This document shows positions 23,316-36,560 of a stretch of 64,000 bases of DNA, piece after piece. The translations under genes were made by a program, and so were the position numbers. This DNA is from Vespa crabro (taxonomy: Eukaryota > Arthropoda > Insecta > Hymenoptera > Vespidae): contig NC_060976.1 of the NCBI RefSeq assembly GCF_910589235.1, positions 3,984,253-4,048,252 of the forward strand. The letters are read 5' to 3'. The notes beneath the pieces were generated by a model. That model had not been told where the DNA came from. It saw only the letters and a list, made by a program, of their open reading frames with translations, and did no database searches. Position 1 is the stretch's first letter, and the number at the start of each line of letters is the position of its first letter.

Positions 23316-24810
23316 AACAAACACAATCCATATAGATACATACGCACACAATACAGACACGCCCTTACATCTTTCGTATGTACGCACGGTAAACCGGAGT
23401 AGGATACGTGGGGTCCGCACTGCCATAGTCTGGTTTCCTCGACGATATGTACAAGGAAGGGGAAATTGCTAGCACTTCGAACACAAGCACACGTCTTCGG
23501 TGTACGTGAAAGCTATGCCATGTGTAGGAGTAACGCCAACAGAGTCGACCGAACGCTCATCGGACGGCCACTGGACGGGCACCGACCTCTGATACACACT
23601 CCGACGTACACACGGAACCCTCATGCACGCTACATATTTTGGGGAAACACTAGCGATGGCCCTTGCACCTCCCCCTAGTACGTCGGTCGTCTCGAAGCTA
23701 CCTAGGAGACAGGTCCTCCCGCATACGCGTTAGGAAGCACCTAATACCATTTCCTATCTCATGCCTTGGCTCATGCTCGAAACCTAGCTCGATGTACTCT
23801 CCGCAGTAGAAGTTGGCACGCTACGACGAACCACTTGGCACGGTTCCGTCGAGGACAAGCTTTTTTTTCCGATACCATCGCCAGAACACACACCCCCAAC
23901 TTCGCTTACCATTTTTCCTATACTTAGGAACCGTAGCCGATCAATCGGGATTTCGATTTCAAGAGATAGGCCAATCCGTTCTAAATTGTCGTAAAGGATA
24001 GACGAAACGCATAAGGTGAGAAGATGGAAGCAAGCTCGATTCACACCTAATGCTAACGCGTCCTTGAGAGTTTTCGTATGTTAGAGACACATTTACAAGG
24101 AAAAGATTTACCCTTCGTCGATACGTAAAAGCTTCGAATCCCGATTCCTCTCTTCTCACAGTCCACCGCTTTCCTCCTCGATTCCTCCATGGCAGTCACA
24201 CGGAGAAAGCTCGAGAGAGCAAGAGGACCAAAAATAAGCTTGAGGGCTCAAACTCTTTCGAGCGAAAACTCTTTTCCTAGGAAAAGGAGAGGAACTACTC
24301 CGATGTCGATCTTTTCTTTTACCTGAATATCGCTTTCTCTCTTATCTGCTTTAGCGAGGTTAAAAGTAAACGGTAAGAATGCTTCCGATAGAAACGGAAA
24401 GAGAAAACGTAGATCGAAGAATTCCTGTCGTCTTCTGTCCTTCTAACCTCTTTTGTTTTCTATGCCAAAAAATGAAAAATGGATCTTTCATCAAAAAAAT
24501 ATTTGACTATTCGATTATTAACATATATCCACTAGTACTTCAATTGAATTTAGCTAATACTACCAACTATGTCATTCCCAGGATTATCTTGATATCGTTG
24601 GATGCCATATTTGCACTGTAATCTATTGGCAAAAGAATTATAGTCGAACCCCTATGGAATAATGCAAACTAGGCGAAGAGAATTGGACGGGAGGCCATTG
24701 AACCGGAATTAATGTAATATCTCGATTGTCTCGATTAATTATTATTAATTAAGGTGCCAAGCTCTTCCTTCTTTTTTCGGACGAATTGATCGCACAACGA
24801 TTCTTAAAGT

Positions 24811-24844
<34 letters not shown>
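24811..24844. repeat. (AC)12(AT)5 microsatellite
   Basis: AC repeat passing into AT. Confidence 0.95.
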
Positions 24845-24845
<1 letters not shown>

Positions 24846-25205
24846 CAAAAAGAAAAGAAGAAAAGAAAAATGGATTGGCATCTTTGAAAAAAGAAAAAAC
24901 AAAGAAAGTAAGGGACAAAGCCCCGAAAGTCAAACTTCTGGCGACAACATTAACATGCGTTTAACAGTGGTGGCAATAGTAAGACAAAATGGTTCGGCGC
25001 AAAGCGTACTGGTACCTGTAGTTTTCATGCAATTTGCTTTGCAGCTGCGAACACTCGGTAATTCGTTACCCCGCATCGCTGCTTATACGCAGTGGTCGCT
25101 AATGAGGGTGCCAACGTGTACTCGTGCTACTAACGAATAGTTAATACGTAAAAAGCGACGTGAAAGAAGTTTTCGACTTTAGTTAGTCTAGTCCCTTTCC
25201 CTTAT

Positions 25206-25357
25206 ATTCGTACTTCCTATTGGAAATCAAATTAGTCAAATCTCATTAAAAATTACCTCTCTCGAAGCTCTTCAAATTTAACACCCGTATATCCTATCCA
25301 AAATTAAATTAGTCAAATCTCATCAAAATATTACTGTCTGAAACTCTTAAAATTTTA
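25206..25357. repeat. Diverged tandem duplication, period about 77 bp
   Basis: AAATTAGTCAAATCTCAT occurs at 25229-25246 and again at 25306-25323. The flanks also align: TCCTAT before each, then AAAATTAC/AAATATTAC, then CTCTTCAAATTT/CTCTTAAAATTT. The two copies have clearly diverged, so the duplication is not recent. A third, weaker echo (ATCTCAT near 25368) may remain. Confidence 0.8.
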
Positions 25358-27042
25358 TTTTGATTTGATCTCATAGTAACACTCTTTTTCAAACCATAAC
25401 GAAAATCTTCCTAAGCGTGAAAAAAACAAAATAAATTTTATCAAAATTGTACAATCTTAAGAAAATTCTATCACGTTTGTTAATCTTGGTCGTTTAGAAA
25501 AAATGCTCCTGTCCCTTGTTAACGCCCTTTGTCACGTTCCTTCGTTCACTCTCTCTCTCTCTCTCTCTCTCTTAACTCTCAAGTACCATCTTAAACTGCA
25601 ATTACCCGGCGTTTATCTTTGATTCCATCTACGTGTCTGTATCCACCTCTAACCTTTCTTCCTTCTTTATGACGACACGGCAAGCTGCTTATTTCGAAAT
25701 TGCGTAGATTCGTTTCGCGAGAATCCTCGTGGCATTGTCGTCGACGCTTTTTCCCTTGTGGCTCGTTACCTTTGACGAGCCCGACCAGCACCCCCCTCCT
25801 TTGACCTTTTTTTATTTCTTTGAATTAGATGAGTCGTCTCGCGAAATATCGAGCGCACGAAATAAAAGGAAAAAACGAGAAAAAACGAAAGAATAATAAA
25901 CTAACGGACCAAGAGAGAAAGGAAGAGAGAAAAAAGAAAAAGAGGGCGAAGAACGGTGCAATTAGATACGATTGTCGGCGCATGCAAATCGGTACTCTCT
26001 CTTTCTTTCTACCTTCCTCTTTCTCTTTCCCACTAATTTTCTCCCTCTTTTCGGGTTTTCCTATGCGCGCGTTCTGCGATTATATAAAAATCGATATAAA
26101 CGACGAGAAGAAATATAGGGGAAATAAAAGAAATAAAAAAAGAAAAAAAAAAAACCAAGCGTATAAGAGAAAAGGTCAACAAGGAAAGAATTAAAGTTGA
26201 GAGAGAACGGAAAGAGAAGAACAAACCAAAGTAACTCGTGCTATAGACAGGTGTGAATAAGGAGAAAGGAAATAATACGAGATATGGTGTGGTATCAAGG
26301 GAAATATTTAAAAGATGGAACAAGAGATGAGATAAGATGTTATGGAAAACAGTTTTGAAAGTAATACGTATGCGAAAAAAGACGGAAACGAAAGGAGAAC
26401 GTGACGCAAGAATGAAAGAAATTGTTCAGCAAGATTTTTACAACCTACTTCCTAAAGAAAATACTATGCGTATTTGTTAAAAACGGGAGCACTAACGACA
26501 ATTTTTTCCAGCTATAAATAATGTGTACCAAAGAATCTAAATGTTTTCGATAGTTATTTGTATTAATTTATTATGTAAAATTTTTATGAAAAGAAAATTT
26601 GGCGATATATAGTTTAATATATGGAAAGAAAAAAAAAATGTGAAAATAATGAAAATATTTTTTAAAATATGTAAACAGGTTAATGCGTAATTTTTGTCAT
26701 CCTTTTGTGCTGCACGCTATGATAAATTAGGTGAACCTTAATTTATTTGGATATTCAATGTCACTGATATAATGTTCATTCTCACACTTTGTCACTTAGG
26801 TACTCTGGTACTTTTGCAGTTATTGCTACACACAGGCGCTATATGAGCTTTTGAAAATTGAAAAGGAGCAACTCATATTCATGTTGCTAGCTCCAACACT
26901 CTAGATTATCCCACATAATTAATTTCTACTTTGGATGCCGAAATGAAGTCGGCCGGTGGATTGTTCAACGCGAGTCGAGGCATGCACCGGCTACGAAATT
27001 TACCAAATATAAAAAGAGAACCGGAAGAAGATTGCGTTATAT

Positions 27043-27086
27043 TCTCTCTCTCTCTCTCTCTCTCTCTCGCTCGCTCGCTCGCTCGC
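27043..27086. repeat. (CT)13(CTCG)n compound array
   Basis: CT passes into GCTC/CTCG units; same composite type as at 11791. Confidence 0.95.
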
Positions 27087-28066
27087 ACGCTCTCTCTAAG
27101 CATAATCTCGACAAGGTCCTATTTCTAACGCCATCGTAATTAACGAAAAATAAAATTTATATGATGCTGCATACAAGTGGAAAACGTTTTCTTCTTGTAT
27201 CGGCTTGTTCCTCGAATATCACAAATGAAGCAGGCACCTGGAGAAGGACGATAATGCACCTATTTGTGTCCAACTAACCGTCGTTATTTTAATAGCAACG
27301 TTAAGCGTGGTTTCTTCGCTTTAATTGCGATATCGTAGGTTGCATATGTGCACTTATATAACCATACTCGTATAGAATACATACGAAAAAAACACGTGGT
27401 AAAAGTTGTCGAGAAGCCTTTCGAACAAGTCACTTCTCTATAAACCGGCAAGAGAGAAGAGAAAAAAAAACGGAGAAAGAGGACTTGTAATTACTTTAAT
27501 TATATCCGAGTTCCGGTTCTTGCCTTTTTGCCCTTCTTGCATCAAAGCCGTTGAAAAATTAAAAAAAATGTTAGTTTTCCTTAACATTTCGATTCTCCTG
27601 ATACGTTTAACAAACAAGATGTTATATTTCTCTCGATGTTATAACGAACGAAGGTAGGTCGAATATAAAGCGAAACTTTTTATTTTGCATAATGCGATAT
27701 GTAAGACGAGTTATATTAGCTCGAGACTTCTGATTTACAACTATTTTCATAAATAGAAGGAATAAAGTATTATACTAAACAATGGTGAAAATATATAATT
27801 CCGCACTTACGTCAGATCTTGAAAAATCCTTTTTCTAACATTTTCTAACATTAAGCGGATTCGTTGGGAGGAAACGACGAACCAACAATGATAAGATTTT
27901 AAAACGGACTAAAGTGGGCTTAAACCAAGGAATCTTTAAAAAAACATTGTTCCCTTTCGTAATATCCTTTCTCTTTTCCCTTAACTTTAATCCCCGTAGT
28001 GTCTCATCATGGAAAATGATCCTTCGAGAGAACGAAGATCTTTTCGTTATTCTTTGATCTCTGCAG

Positions 28067-28174
28067 AAAGAAAGGCTCTACTCTCAGACTCCATGCAAAT
28101 TGGTCGCAAAGGTATATTACAAGACGAACGATACTAAGTGTAGAATTTTCGTCGCTATAATTATAAGACCGTGC
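28067..28174 (+). CDS. Candidate symmetrical 36-codon internal exon
   Basis: The acceptor TTCTTTGATCTCTGCAG ends at 28066 and the donor GTGAGT starts at 28175. The 108 bp between them are exactly 36 codons, open in only one frame; the other two contain TAA stops. The peptide includes SQTPCKLVAKVYYKTNDTKC and ends IFVAIIIRPC, with three cysteines and a beta-strand-like hydrophobic end. A phase 0-0 exon whose length is a multiple of three could be included or skipped without shifting the frame. An in-frame TGA in the upstream pyrimidine tract shows the frame does not extend into the presumed intron. I do not recognise the sequence. No partner exon is identified. Confidence 0.22.
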
Positions 28175-29372
28175 GTGAGTCGCGAAGAAACGATTAATAT
28201 TGACACATTCGATTCCAATCGTATTGGAAGGATATCGAAAGAGGAAGTACTTACTTATAAAAGCGTTACGAATAAAAGGGCTGTATATATAAAATGATAA
28301 TATAAAGAAAATTTAAAAGCTTATTTGTATCTGAGAACGGACGGAAGGTAACAAACTTATCTTCGTCGGAAAGGCATTAGTAGACCGGAAGAAGGAATTT
28401 CCGCTCGTCAAATGGCTTGACAAATCGAACGTCCACTACGATCATCATTGCGAGCCTTCAGCCTCGTTCGTTTTGCAGAATCATCGATTAAAGAGTCACG
28501 TGTTCTTCTTTATTTAGTTCACTTGGAAAAGGCGTTTAAATGGCCGTTTGCAATCCCGCTGCGTTCTACGTTTCGCATACATACATATGTACCAGGTATT
28601 CTCCGGCCGCGAGAGCGAAACTACATTTCGATTTAACTTCTTGACGAGCTGTGTAGGTGCATTTGAAGTCGAAAAGTATTTCGTTTGAGAGATAAAAGCG
28701 ACGATTTTTTCTCTATGCTGTACATTCTATTATTATTATTTCGCTACAACTCTCAAAGCAACATTTTCCAACGAGTGTCTTGTAATCTTGTACGTATAGG
28801 GTGTATACAATTAGATATAAGGGTTAACGATAACAACGAATGAAGGCAGAAAGAATGAATTAGCCTTTATGATAAACTAATTTGAATAGAAACTTCAGGA
28901 TAACCCGATTGTGAATAATTGTCGAATAACTCGAAGGAAAAAATTTCGGTCAAAGAAGTCTCGTTTTTCAAAATGAAATCGGAGAATGTATCCCACGAAA
29001 TGACGGAGAAACGTATCCGCCTAGCTCATAGTCGAAAACGTTAATAGCGAAATTATTCGGGCGTTGAAGTTCGTAATGTGAGTGCGATTCTGTGTACGGG
29101 GCCCACTTGGATCCGAGCCGTTATTAGCATACCCGTCTCGCTTCGCATGCACGACCATCCGAATACACGTGCACGTCGAGTTAAAAGCGCAATCCACGCG
29201 TCTCCGCTCGCGGGAACACGCGCGTATGTACCTGTGGGGACTCATAACAACTGCCTAATAATGTCTCCTTCCTTATATCACGCTTAGAGTCCCCTAACAA
29301 CGTCGAAACTTTGCTCATCTCTCCTCTTTCCTCTTCTTCTCTCCCTCCTACTCCTTCGCTCTGTTCCTCTCG

Positions 29373-29376
<4 letters not shown>

Positions 29377-29438
<62 letters not shown>
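29377..29438. repeat. (CT)31 microsatellite
   Basis: Perfect 62-bp array preceded by CGCGCG. Confidence 0.95.
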
Positions 29439-29440
<2 letters not shown>

Positions 29441-30173
29441 TTTCCTCTTTATTACGACATTTCTATTTAAAAAACTCTTTCGAGTTTTAAACTAACGATC
29501 TCTTCTGCGATCATTGTAAAAATAGGTACATGGATTCATTATAGAAATGCTCTAATATAACGAGCATGTAAGGGAAACCTATCTTAAAAAATTACATTAG
29601 CTTTGCTTATCATCTTGTTATCTTCATAAAACTACCATAGAACGGTCGAACGAAAGAATTCTTTCTAGGTCATATTTCATCTATTTCTTCTAAGTATTGC
29701 CCTTTCGTAAAATCGATTTGCCAATTACTCACAGTCTTCCCGAACGATTTTTAACGTTCAATTAATATCAGCGACACAAAGTGTTTCTCATCCGTCAAAA
29801 TTTAATGAAGAAGTCAACGTATCCGGAAAATATGTTCTATTATTTTTATCTTAGGTGAAATGGCAAAGTTTCTAACGTTTTCAACGAAAGAGAAAATCTC
29901 TGGTTTGTCAAACGCTTAGCTTATCCTGAGTCTCTTTTGTCGTCAGGTATCTTTCTAGGCAATGTACTTTCGTGAAAACGCACACGGATATACACATAAT
30001 TTTGCTTTATGGTTCTCGAGCGTCAGCTTAGACGATATCGTTGCAGCTACCGGTGCTCGACAGGACCACACCAGATTCAAGAATAAAAGGCTTTGTCGGG
30101 AAAACGATAGCTGCTTCCGTGAGCTCTGTTCCCTATCATCTGGTCGAAAAATTATAGCACAGTGAAGGAGTAG

Positions 30174-30218
30174 CTCTCTCTCTCTCTCTCTTTCTCTGTG
30201 TGTGTATGTGTGTATGTA
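30174..30218. repeat. (CT)n(TG)n compound array
   Basis: CT units with one TTT break, then TG/TATG units. Confidence 0.9.
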
Positions 30219-30539
30219 TAGAAGATAGACGCTATCAACGTTCACGATGGGGCTTCTCAATAATCTCTTCAAACTTTTCAATATCAGTTCGCTCACGAAT
30301 GTAATAATAAACGAAAATATATCTATCTTCATAAATATAAAATCACAAAATTCAAACAGAAAGTGAACATTGAAAATCGAATATTAATTAATAAGTACTG
30401 CAATAAAATTGAAAGGACTTTTTTCGTACTTACGTCTCTCTTTATTATCCCAAATAGAAAGGGAAAATGTTCTGATCCTCATCTTACTCCTTATCTCTTC
30501 TTCTCCTTTAATCGGCCCTTAGTTGAAGACTAAGTCGAC

Positions 30540-30589
30540 AAGAAGAAGAAGAAGAAGAAGAAGAAGAAGAAGAAGAAGAAGAAGAAGAG
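30540..30589. repeat. (GAA)16 trinucleotide array
   Basis: About 50 bp of GAA/AAG, a purine strand able to form triplex DNA. Confidence 0.95.
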
Positions 30590-31015
30590 GAAGGAAAAGA
30601 CAACTTCGAATAGCGCTAATTGTATTTGAGTTATAGCAGTAACGTAGTTACAAGCGGAACAAAAAAAGAATAGGAAGAAATAGATACGCGTTCGATAATT
30701 AAGCGGTTAGCCAGCTAAGATTCATAGTGCCGTTACGGTTGGAAGGTCTATCTATGGATGGGTAGAAGTGATGAAAGGAAGCATAATGTAAGATATGGTT
30801 GTGGTGTATACGAACAAGGAAGGTGTACGACGACGTTTCGAGGAGAACAGCCGAAATGGTGCATAACAGGTCAGCCTTAGGATAGATACGACTGAAATTG
30901 GGTTAAGACGGCACCGTTGGGAACAGTTTTGGATTATCTCGCACATGTTACCCGACTCGCATTTACCGAAACACCGTTCGGGTACCTCCCACTATTCTAA
31001 TAGTCACTCTGTCTC

Positions 31016-31020
<5 letters not shown>

Positions 31021-31059
<39 letters not shown>
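31021..31059. repeat. (CT)19 microsatellite
   Basis: Perfect array. Confidence 0.95.
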
Positions 31060-31061
<2 letters not shown>

Positions 31062-31808
31062 CCGTTTCTACTTATCACGAACGGCGTCGCGAATAATCGA
31101 GAACGGAGAAACTAACAAGAAGACGACTATTCATGCGTATTTTTGTAGCGCAACTAATACGAGAATTTATTGATCGAATTATAAGGGGAGAGATTTCTTC
31201 ATTATTAATGGATAATTTGATTTAGTATCGAAACGTCCAACGCTATCGTGACCCGAATAAAGGAAATTACCGACATCGATATTGGAAATCGATTAATTTA
31301 ATGTATCGCAACAAGCTCGTCCAAGATCCTTTCCTTACTTTTACTCTCTTCTAATTTTTTACTCAAGATTATTTCGTACTCTTTCGCACACTTAAAGAGT
31401 GATACAGCGAATTTACAACGATATACAACGTTCTTTCTTTCGCCTTTTTATACCTGTGCCAGCTCTTTTGGCCGCTTTTCGTCTTGTACAATATTTTTAC
31501 CGTCTGCCGAGAAAGTCAACGAGAAGAGGCTCGTCGTACGTCAAGGGAACGCCCTTTTTTAGAAATAATAACGAGCTGAACCATTAGTCGAGCGAAATAA
31601 TGATTATTTCGAGAGAACAAAGTACATGATATATTATTTCTAGCGTAATAAGAATCAATCACGATATAGCGTTAGATACTTGAACGAGAGAAAAAAATGC
31701 GAATGATCAAATCTGTATTCGCTATCGCGATGTCATCGCCGTGTCGAATTCCTTTTGAAAATTTACAACTTTCACCGATCCCAGCACACTCTCGTGCCGT
31801 TTGGCCCA

Positions 31809-31838
31809 CCTCCGAGGTAGAGTACACCCTCGGGGAGG
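31809..31838. other. 9-bp hairpin with a 2-nt bulge
   Basis: CCTCCGAGG (31809-31817) pairs with CCTC (28-31) and GGAGG (34-38 of the same hundred block), leaving GG bulged and a 10-nt loop. It lies inside a 103-codon open frame (31697-32008) that I could not assign. Confidence 0.5.
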
Positions 31839-32190
31839 AAAGTAGGATGAAAGAGGAAGGGATGGGGATAGAGAGTGGAAAGACGCGGGGGTGGTTAAAT
31901 GCGTTGGACCAACCTATGCATGCTAATGCCCATCTTACGGACTTGCAAGCTCTAAGCTTTACGACACCCGAACCTGTGGATCTCTCAGCTCTGCGACTAT
32001 CAAATTGACTCTATCCCGCAGATTCGAGCTTTTTGCTGGTCAACAAGTTTGACGCGCCGTTTCTAATTATTCTACACAATTTCCTCTAGATTTAAATAAT
32101 TTAAATTTAAATATTTCGCTTGAAATATTTACAAATATCGCGCTGATAACGAAAGAAAAAAAAATTGTTCATTGATAGTCCGTGTGCTCA

Positions 32191-32256
32191 ATGTTAAATA
32201 AAAATTCTTCCTCTCGAAATAAGTCTTCCGAGCTTACGACGTGCAACCACGCGCAG
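32191..32256 (+). CDS. Candidate short first coding exon
   Basis: An ATG starts 22 codons, MLNKNSSSRNKSSELTTCNH then AQ, ending exactly at CAG|GTAGGT at 32257. The peptide is polar and Ser/Asn/Lys-rich, with no signal peptide. The base at -3 is T, so the start context is poor. The frame also stays open beyond the donor to 32502, giving a 106-residue form with a hydrophobic C-terminal part (FPSLTPFILSLFYFFLC). Whether either form is translated is unknown and chance is likely. Confidence 0.1.
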
Positions 32257-35200
32257 GTAGGTAGGTACATTCTATTAACATTTGGCATCGTTCCAAAGCA
32301 TATCGCAATCTTCCATTTATTTTTCGGCGGACTACTACCGGATCTACCGGCAAAGTCGGACTGCCTAAAGTTTGGAGTCGAGTTACTCGCGCAACTGTTC
32401 CCTTCTCTCACTCCCTTTATTCTATCCTTGTTTTACTTCTTCCTATGCACCTACTATGAGCACGGGCTACGAAGACTTTTGCTACGACCGATAGCGGCGT
32501 AAGTAATACCAGAGAAGGATTTCGCGATAACAGGCCGTATCTCGTAAGCCGGATTAAACGGATTAAGTGACTGTCTTCGTGCAGGTCATACTTTGAGCAC
32601 ACGCACAGTGTATCGAGTTACGCGTTAAGGATCATCTCTCTTCCGTCTACCCAACCCCTCTCTTTTTCTTTCATCTAAGGACAATACGAACTTATTGTTG
32701 GTCGTTTCTCTTACGCGATTATTCTTTCTTCTAGCTGACGATGATCCTCAAAGCTTACGTTACTCGAGAGTACTATATAACTGGAAATTTTTATCTGCTA
32801 CTAGAATCACTGAATAGCTCGTTGCTTTAAACTTATCGCTTGAAAGTGTTCCACAAAAGAAAAGAGGAAAAGATACGAGAGTGAGAGTGAGGGAGAAAGC
32901 GAGAGAGCCAATTTGAGAATATATCTCGAATGAGGAAACGACGTTTCCTCGAAGAAGGACGAAGCTTTCTTCCCGAGCGATATTAAAGCTTTTCATTGGA
33001 ATACCGAGCAAAGAAGCGTTTACTCGCAATGATGTCAAGACGAACCAGAGCGTCTTTGGTTGATAGTTAATTTTATACGGGAAAGGATGCGTGAAATAGG
33101 TAGAGAACGCTCCTTGTTTTGAATTGACAGGCATTCTTACCATTTTTCTCATTTTACACTTTCTTACATCCTACTGTTAAAAAAGACCACTCAGCGATCC
33201 TCTTTCCATCTTCGAGACATCTTTTCATTATCTTTCATCGTCGAAGCGTCATTTTCAAATCTTAAGTTTAATCAAATAAGCCGATTACTCGAGGCAAAAC
33301 AGTCCAATGGAGAAACGGTGAAGCACTTTCGTTATTAGTCACGAGCGAGACGAATCATCCTTCGAGTCGAAAAGCGAACCTCCCTTCCTTCCTCCCTCTC
33401 TCTCTCTCTCTCTGTTTCCTCTTCCATGCCCTATTCCTGAACAAACTCCATCCGTATATACAGTAGTAGGTACCTACATAGTAGATATATACCAAACGTA
33501 TAGGAAAGCTTTTCCGATTCTGACCGGGACGAACTTGTCTCGATGCAGTACGGAGTTTCTCTCGCTTGTCACTCTTGGATTTCGACGAAAAGCCAAATCC
33601 CCGCAGCGGCAGTACTGGAAAATTAGAGATTCTGCCTTTGCTTTGCATTTCGTGGCGTAGCATTCTTAATGGATGGATCGATTGATCGATCGATTAATAG
33701 AAAGAAGCCTTTGTCGTTCATCAAAAGTGAAATAAAGGTAATTGTTAACGGTGAAACGATAGAAATGGTCGTTGATAGAATAAAAATCTAAATGAAATCA
33801 AATTGTAACGGAGAAAGGAAGAGAAACGGAGTTAAAGAGGAAGAGTCGATCTCGATATACGAGTACGTACGCTTTCTAGAAACGGAAACATACATTTTAT
33901 ACGAATTGTACATGTTTTCGTGGAAACCTCTCGGCTTCTGCATGCCTGAATAATTTAGTCGCATTTTCGTTGAGAATAGAGATGTTTGGGGTTAGGTAAT
34001 TTCAACACGGGACACCCCCTATATAGTTTCCATCGCGTATATCCTCGCATCGTTTCAGTTCGGACCTCGGCTTCGAGCGGAGGCGGATTCTCGAGGGACA
34101 GTACCTCGTCTTTATGCTTCCGCCGTTTCGCCAGCAGAAATTGGAACGCGGGGATTAATGTTTCGCAATTAGAGATCCTACCGAGTTCTCTCTAAGATCT
34201 CGGATGAAAAATCTCACGTCCGAGGTTATACTCCACGGAGTTTTGCACGATGCTGGTTAAACCTGTCCGACTTTTCGCGCTCTACTTGTCTCCGCTTATA
34301 ATATTAGAAAAATCGTCGTGGTCGTTGCAAAGGACGTATCTCTACCTTTCTTTTTCCTTGACAGGATAATAGGAAGGTAGAAATTTGTTTCTCTTATTAA
34401 AACGCTTTTCAACAATAACTTTCATCGAAAAAAATTAAATGCAGCACGAGTCGTCGCTTGTCCTTTTTATATTTGAAAAATTCCCTTTTGTACCATCGCA
34501 AAATTTTTTCTATTTTCCGATAAGAAAGGGGGGAAAGAGAAAAAAAATGAAAAATAAATAACAAACATCAGAGCGTACAACTCGACGAATGAAAACGGTT
34601 CTCTTTCATTTTCGCGGATTGAAAAAGAGTGGAGCTTTGGAAATAATTACCGAGCTTCGATGTCATCTAGAACTTTTAACGAATACTTTGATGCCAGAAA
34701 GTTTGATTTAATAACTCAAATAGCATTTTTCTTAATTGTTTTAATCAATTAGAAACCATATCTACGACGTACGTTTTATCGGACCGATACTTTTTATACG
34801 ACTGACAATCCAGAAAGACAAGTTTAAAACAAGAATCTCGTGATATCTCCGAATATCCGAATGTCACAGTTGTACGATGTGCAAGGTTTTTCAATAGGAA
34901 TTTCATCGTGATCGATGCGACGATTTCAGCGGGATTTAAAACGTATTTCGACGCGCTCTCACATATCGTATCGCTTTTTCTTCGTGCCGTGTCCTAAGGG
35001 AAAACTCGCGCATCGAATAAAGTCCGATTTTCCGGGACAATTCTAATCGTAAATTTTCTTTCTCCGTGCGATATCTTTTCGGCGATGTTAAGAATTTTGA
35101 TTGACGTTCCTAATTGAAATTCAACGAGAAAAACCAAAAGAGAGGGATAAATTTTTAAGAGATACGTTTCTACGAGAATGACAACGAAAAAAGAAAAAAG

Positions 35201-35685
35201 AAAAAGAAAAGAAGAGGAAAAAGAAACTTTTCGATCTCTCGATGGTCAAAAACTGAGCTTTACGCAAAAGAAGGCCGTTTTCTAAGTGATCGTTCGAGCA
35301 CAAAGGCAAGCAACTGCTCTCGTCTCTCGAGCGTGCTATACGTAGACGGAAATCCAGACAACAACTGCGAGAACAGAACGTTCGATCATCGGCTTTAGGA
35401 CGGAACCAATCGTATCGACGCTGGCCATTCACCTCCTACTTCTCCTCTATCTATGGTACGTCGATCCTCGGTCTCGTGGTATCACCCGTCGACGAACCGA
35501 AAATCGGGATGTCAATTCGAGTTGGTCCGTTTATCCATAGCCGTCGATCCACTCGCAACGAGTTAGAGAGACGAGCCGGTGTGTGTCTGCTGCTTGCTCG
35601 TCGGGACAAAATTACAATTACACCTCGTAAATTATTTAGGAACGTTCTGGCCAACGACGAAGGTGGAACGCTGGCTAAGCCACCC

Positions 35686-35686
<1 letters not shown>

Positions 35687-35731
<45 letters not shown>
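35687..35731. repeat. (AG)22 microsatellite
   Basis: Perfect array at the end of a GC-balanced stretch (35440-35690). Confidence 0.95.
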
Positions 35732-35735
<4 letters not shown>

Positions 35736-36289
35736 GAGCAGCGAGAAGGGCGAGGGCTGTGCGAGCCAGTAGTTCTGAATCGAGGGTGCTGGGAGTCGGG
35801 TCAAATTGCAACAAATTAACCGCGTTAATCACCCACCGCGAGACCAAACTTTTCCCGCCTGTCGGCCAAACTTTACGACTCCCTTCTCTCTTTCGCTAAT
35901 GCATAAATATTGTCCGATAAGGTAGGAACGCGCTCTCGAACCTTTTTACGCTTGGCTATTCTAAACTCTCCTCGTAATCGGTGGATGAAACTCGCGTCGC
36001 GTTAAAACTGTTAAGTCCGTTTCACGACGTTTTCCCTTGTCTTTTTAATCGATACCTTAACTTGCAAAAGCGCCGACGAAAAGCTCATTGACTTTATTTA
36101 TTTCAAGAAGATCCACGAGTCCTTTTTCTACTTTTTAATACTATTATAAGCTTTTTCTTCTTTTTTTTTTTACTTCGTACGTCTCTTTAAAAGAATATAC
36201 CTATACCAAGCAGTGAGAGAAAGATGGAACGAGATATAAGTGTTGGTGATATAATATTAGCACAAAACAGTCTTGTTTACATTACGAAA

Positions 36290-36560
36290 TTATTGCCAAG
36301 CTGGCGCCCCGTTAATACGAGCCTGAATTACACGACTACACACGGTGGCCGATTAAATTAACGATTCAGGCTATCCTCTATTACCGGCCAAGTCTGGTGC
36401 TTTCGCCTTGTAATAATTAAAAATCGCTCGGCGTTGCGCTAATAGGTGAGCCCCATCGTACTAGTATTTTTTGGTTGGTATTTCGCGGCGCTAGTTCGCG
36501 CGGAAAATTAGCTACCGGCTGGCAATGCCGCGGGTACCACGATTCGACCGATCGAAAATG
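36290..36560. promoter_or_regulatory. Compact enhancer-like block with inverted repeat
   Basis: About 270 bp stand out as unique, GC-balanced sequence between AT-rich flanks. AGCCTGAAT (36320-36328) and ATTCAGGCT (36364-36372) form a perfect 9-bp inverted repeat, and GTTAAT/ATTAAC form a second pair. Homeodomain-type cores (GATTAAATTAAC, AATAATTAAAAAT) cluster around it. This mix is typical of conserved insect enhancers, but conservation cannot be tested here. Confidence 0.25.

Larger units (their letters stand above)
20460..24200. other. GC-richer structured stretch without secure genes
   Basis: Unique sequence with the hairpins and promoter listed. Sub-blocks 20460-20880, 21960-22250 and 23320-23960 are notably GC-balanced. 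ATG contexts such as CGCCATGGTGG at 21965 open only short frames. Could be regulatory DNA. Confidence 0.4.
24200..28060. other. AT-rich noncoding stretch
   Basis: Contains the 77-bp duplication, a purine-rich tract at 25860-26230 (its Lys-rich frame is an artefact), an 11-bp tandem TTTTCTAACAT pair at 27833-27854, and arrays. Confidence 0.5.
28320..36280. other. Noncoding stretch
   Basis: AT-rich DNA with GC-balanced patches at 29000-29260, 31780-32030, 33960-34200 and 35290-35690. Frames in these patches are open on both strands and unassigned. Arrays as listed. Confidence 0.5.

Noticed and set aside
25829..26194. 121-codon Lys/Arg-rich + frame
   Set aside because: Purine-rich DNA translated as Lys/Glu/Arg; no domain.
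34020..34060. TATATAG followed by TTTCAGTT as a promoter
   Set aside because: Spacing of 37 bp is too long for a normal TATA/Inr pair and no DPE fits.
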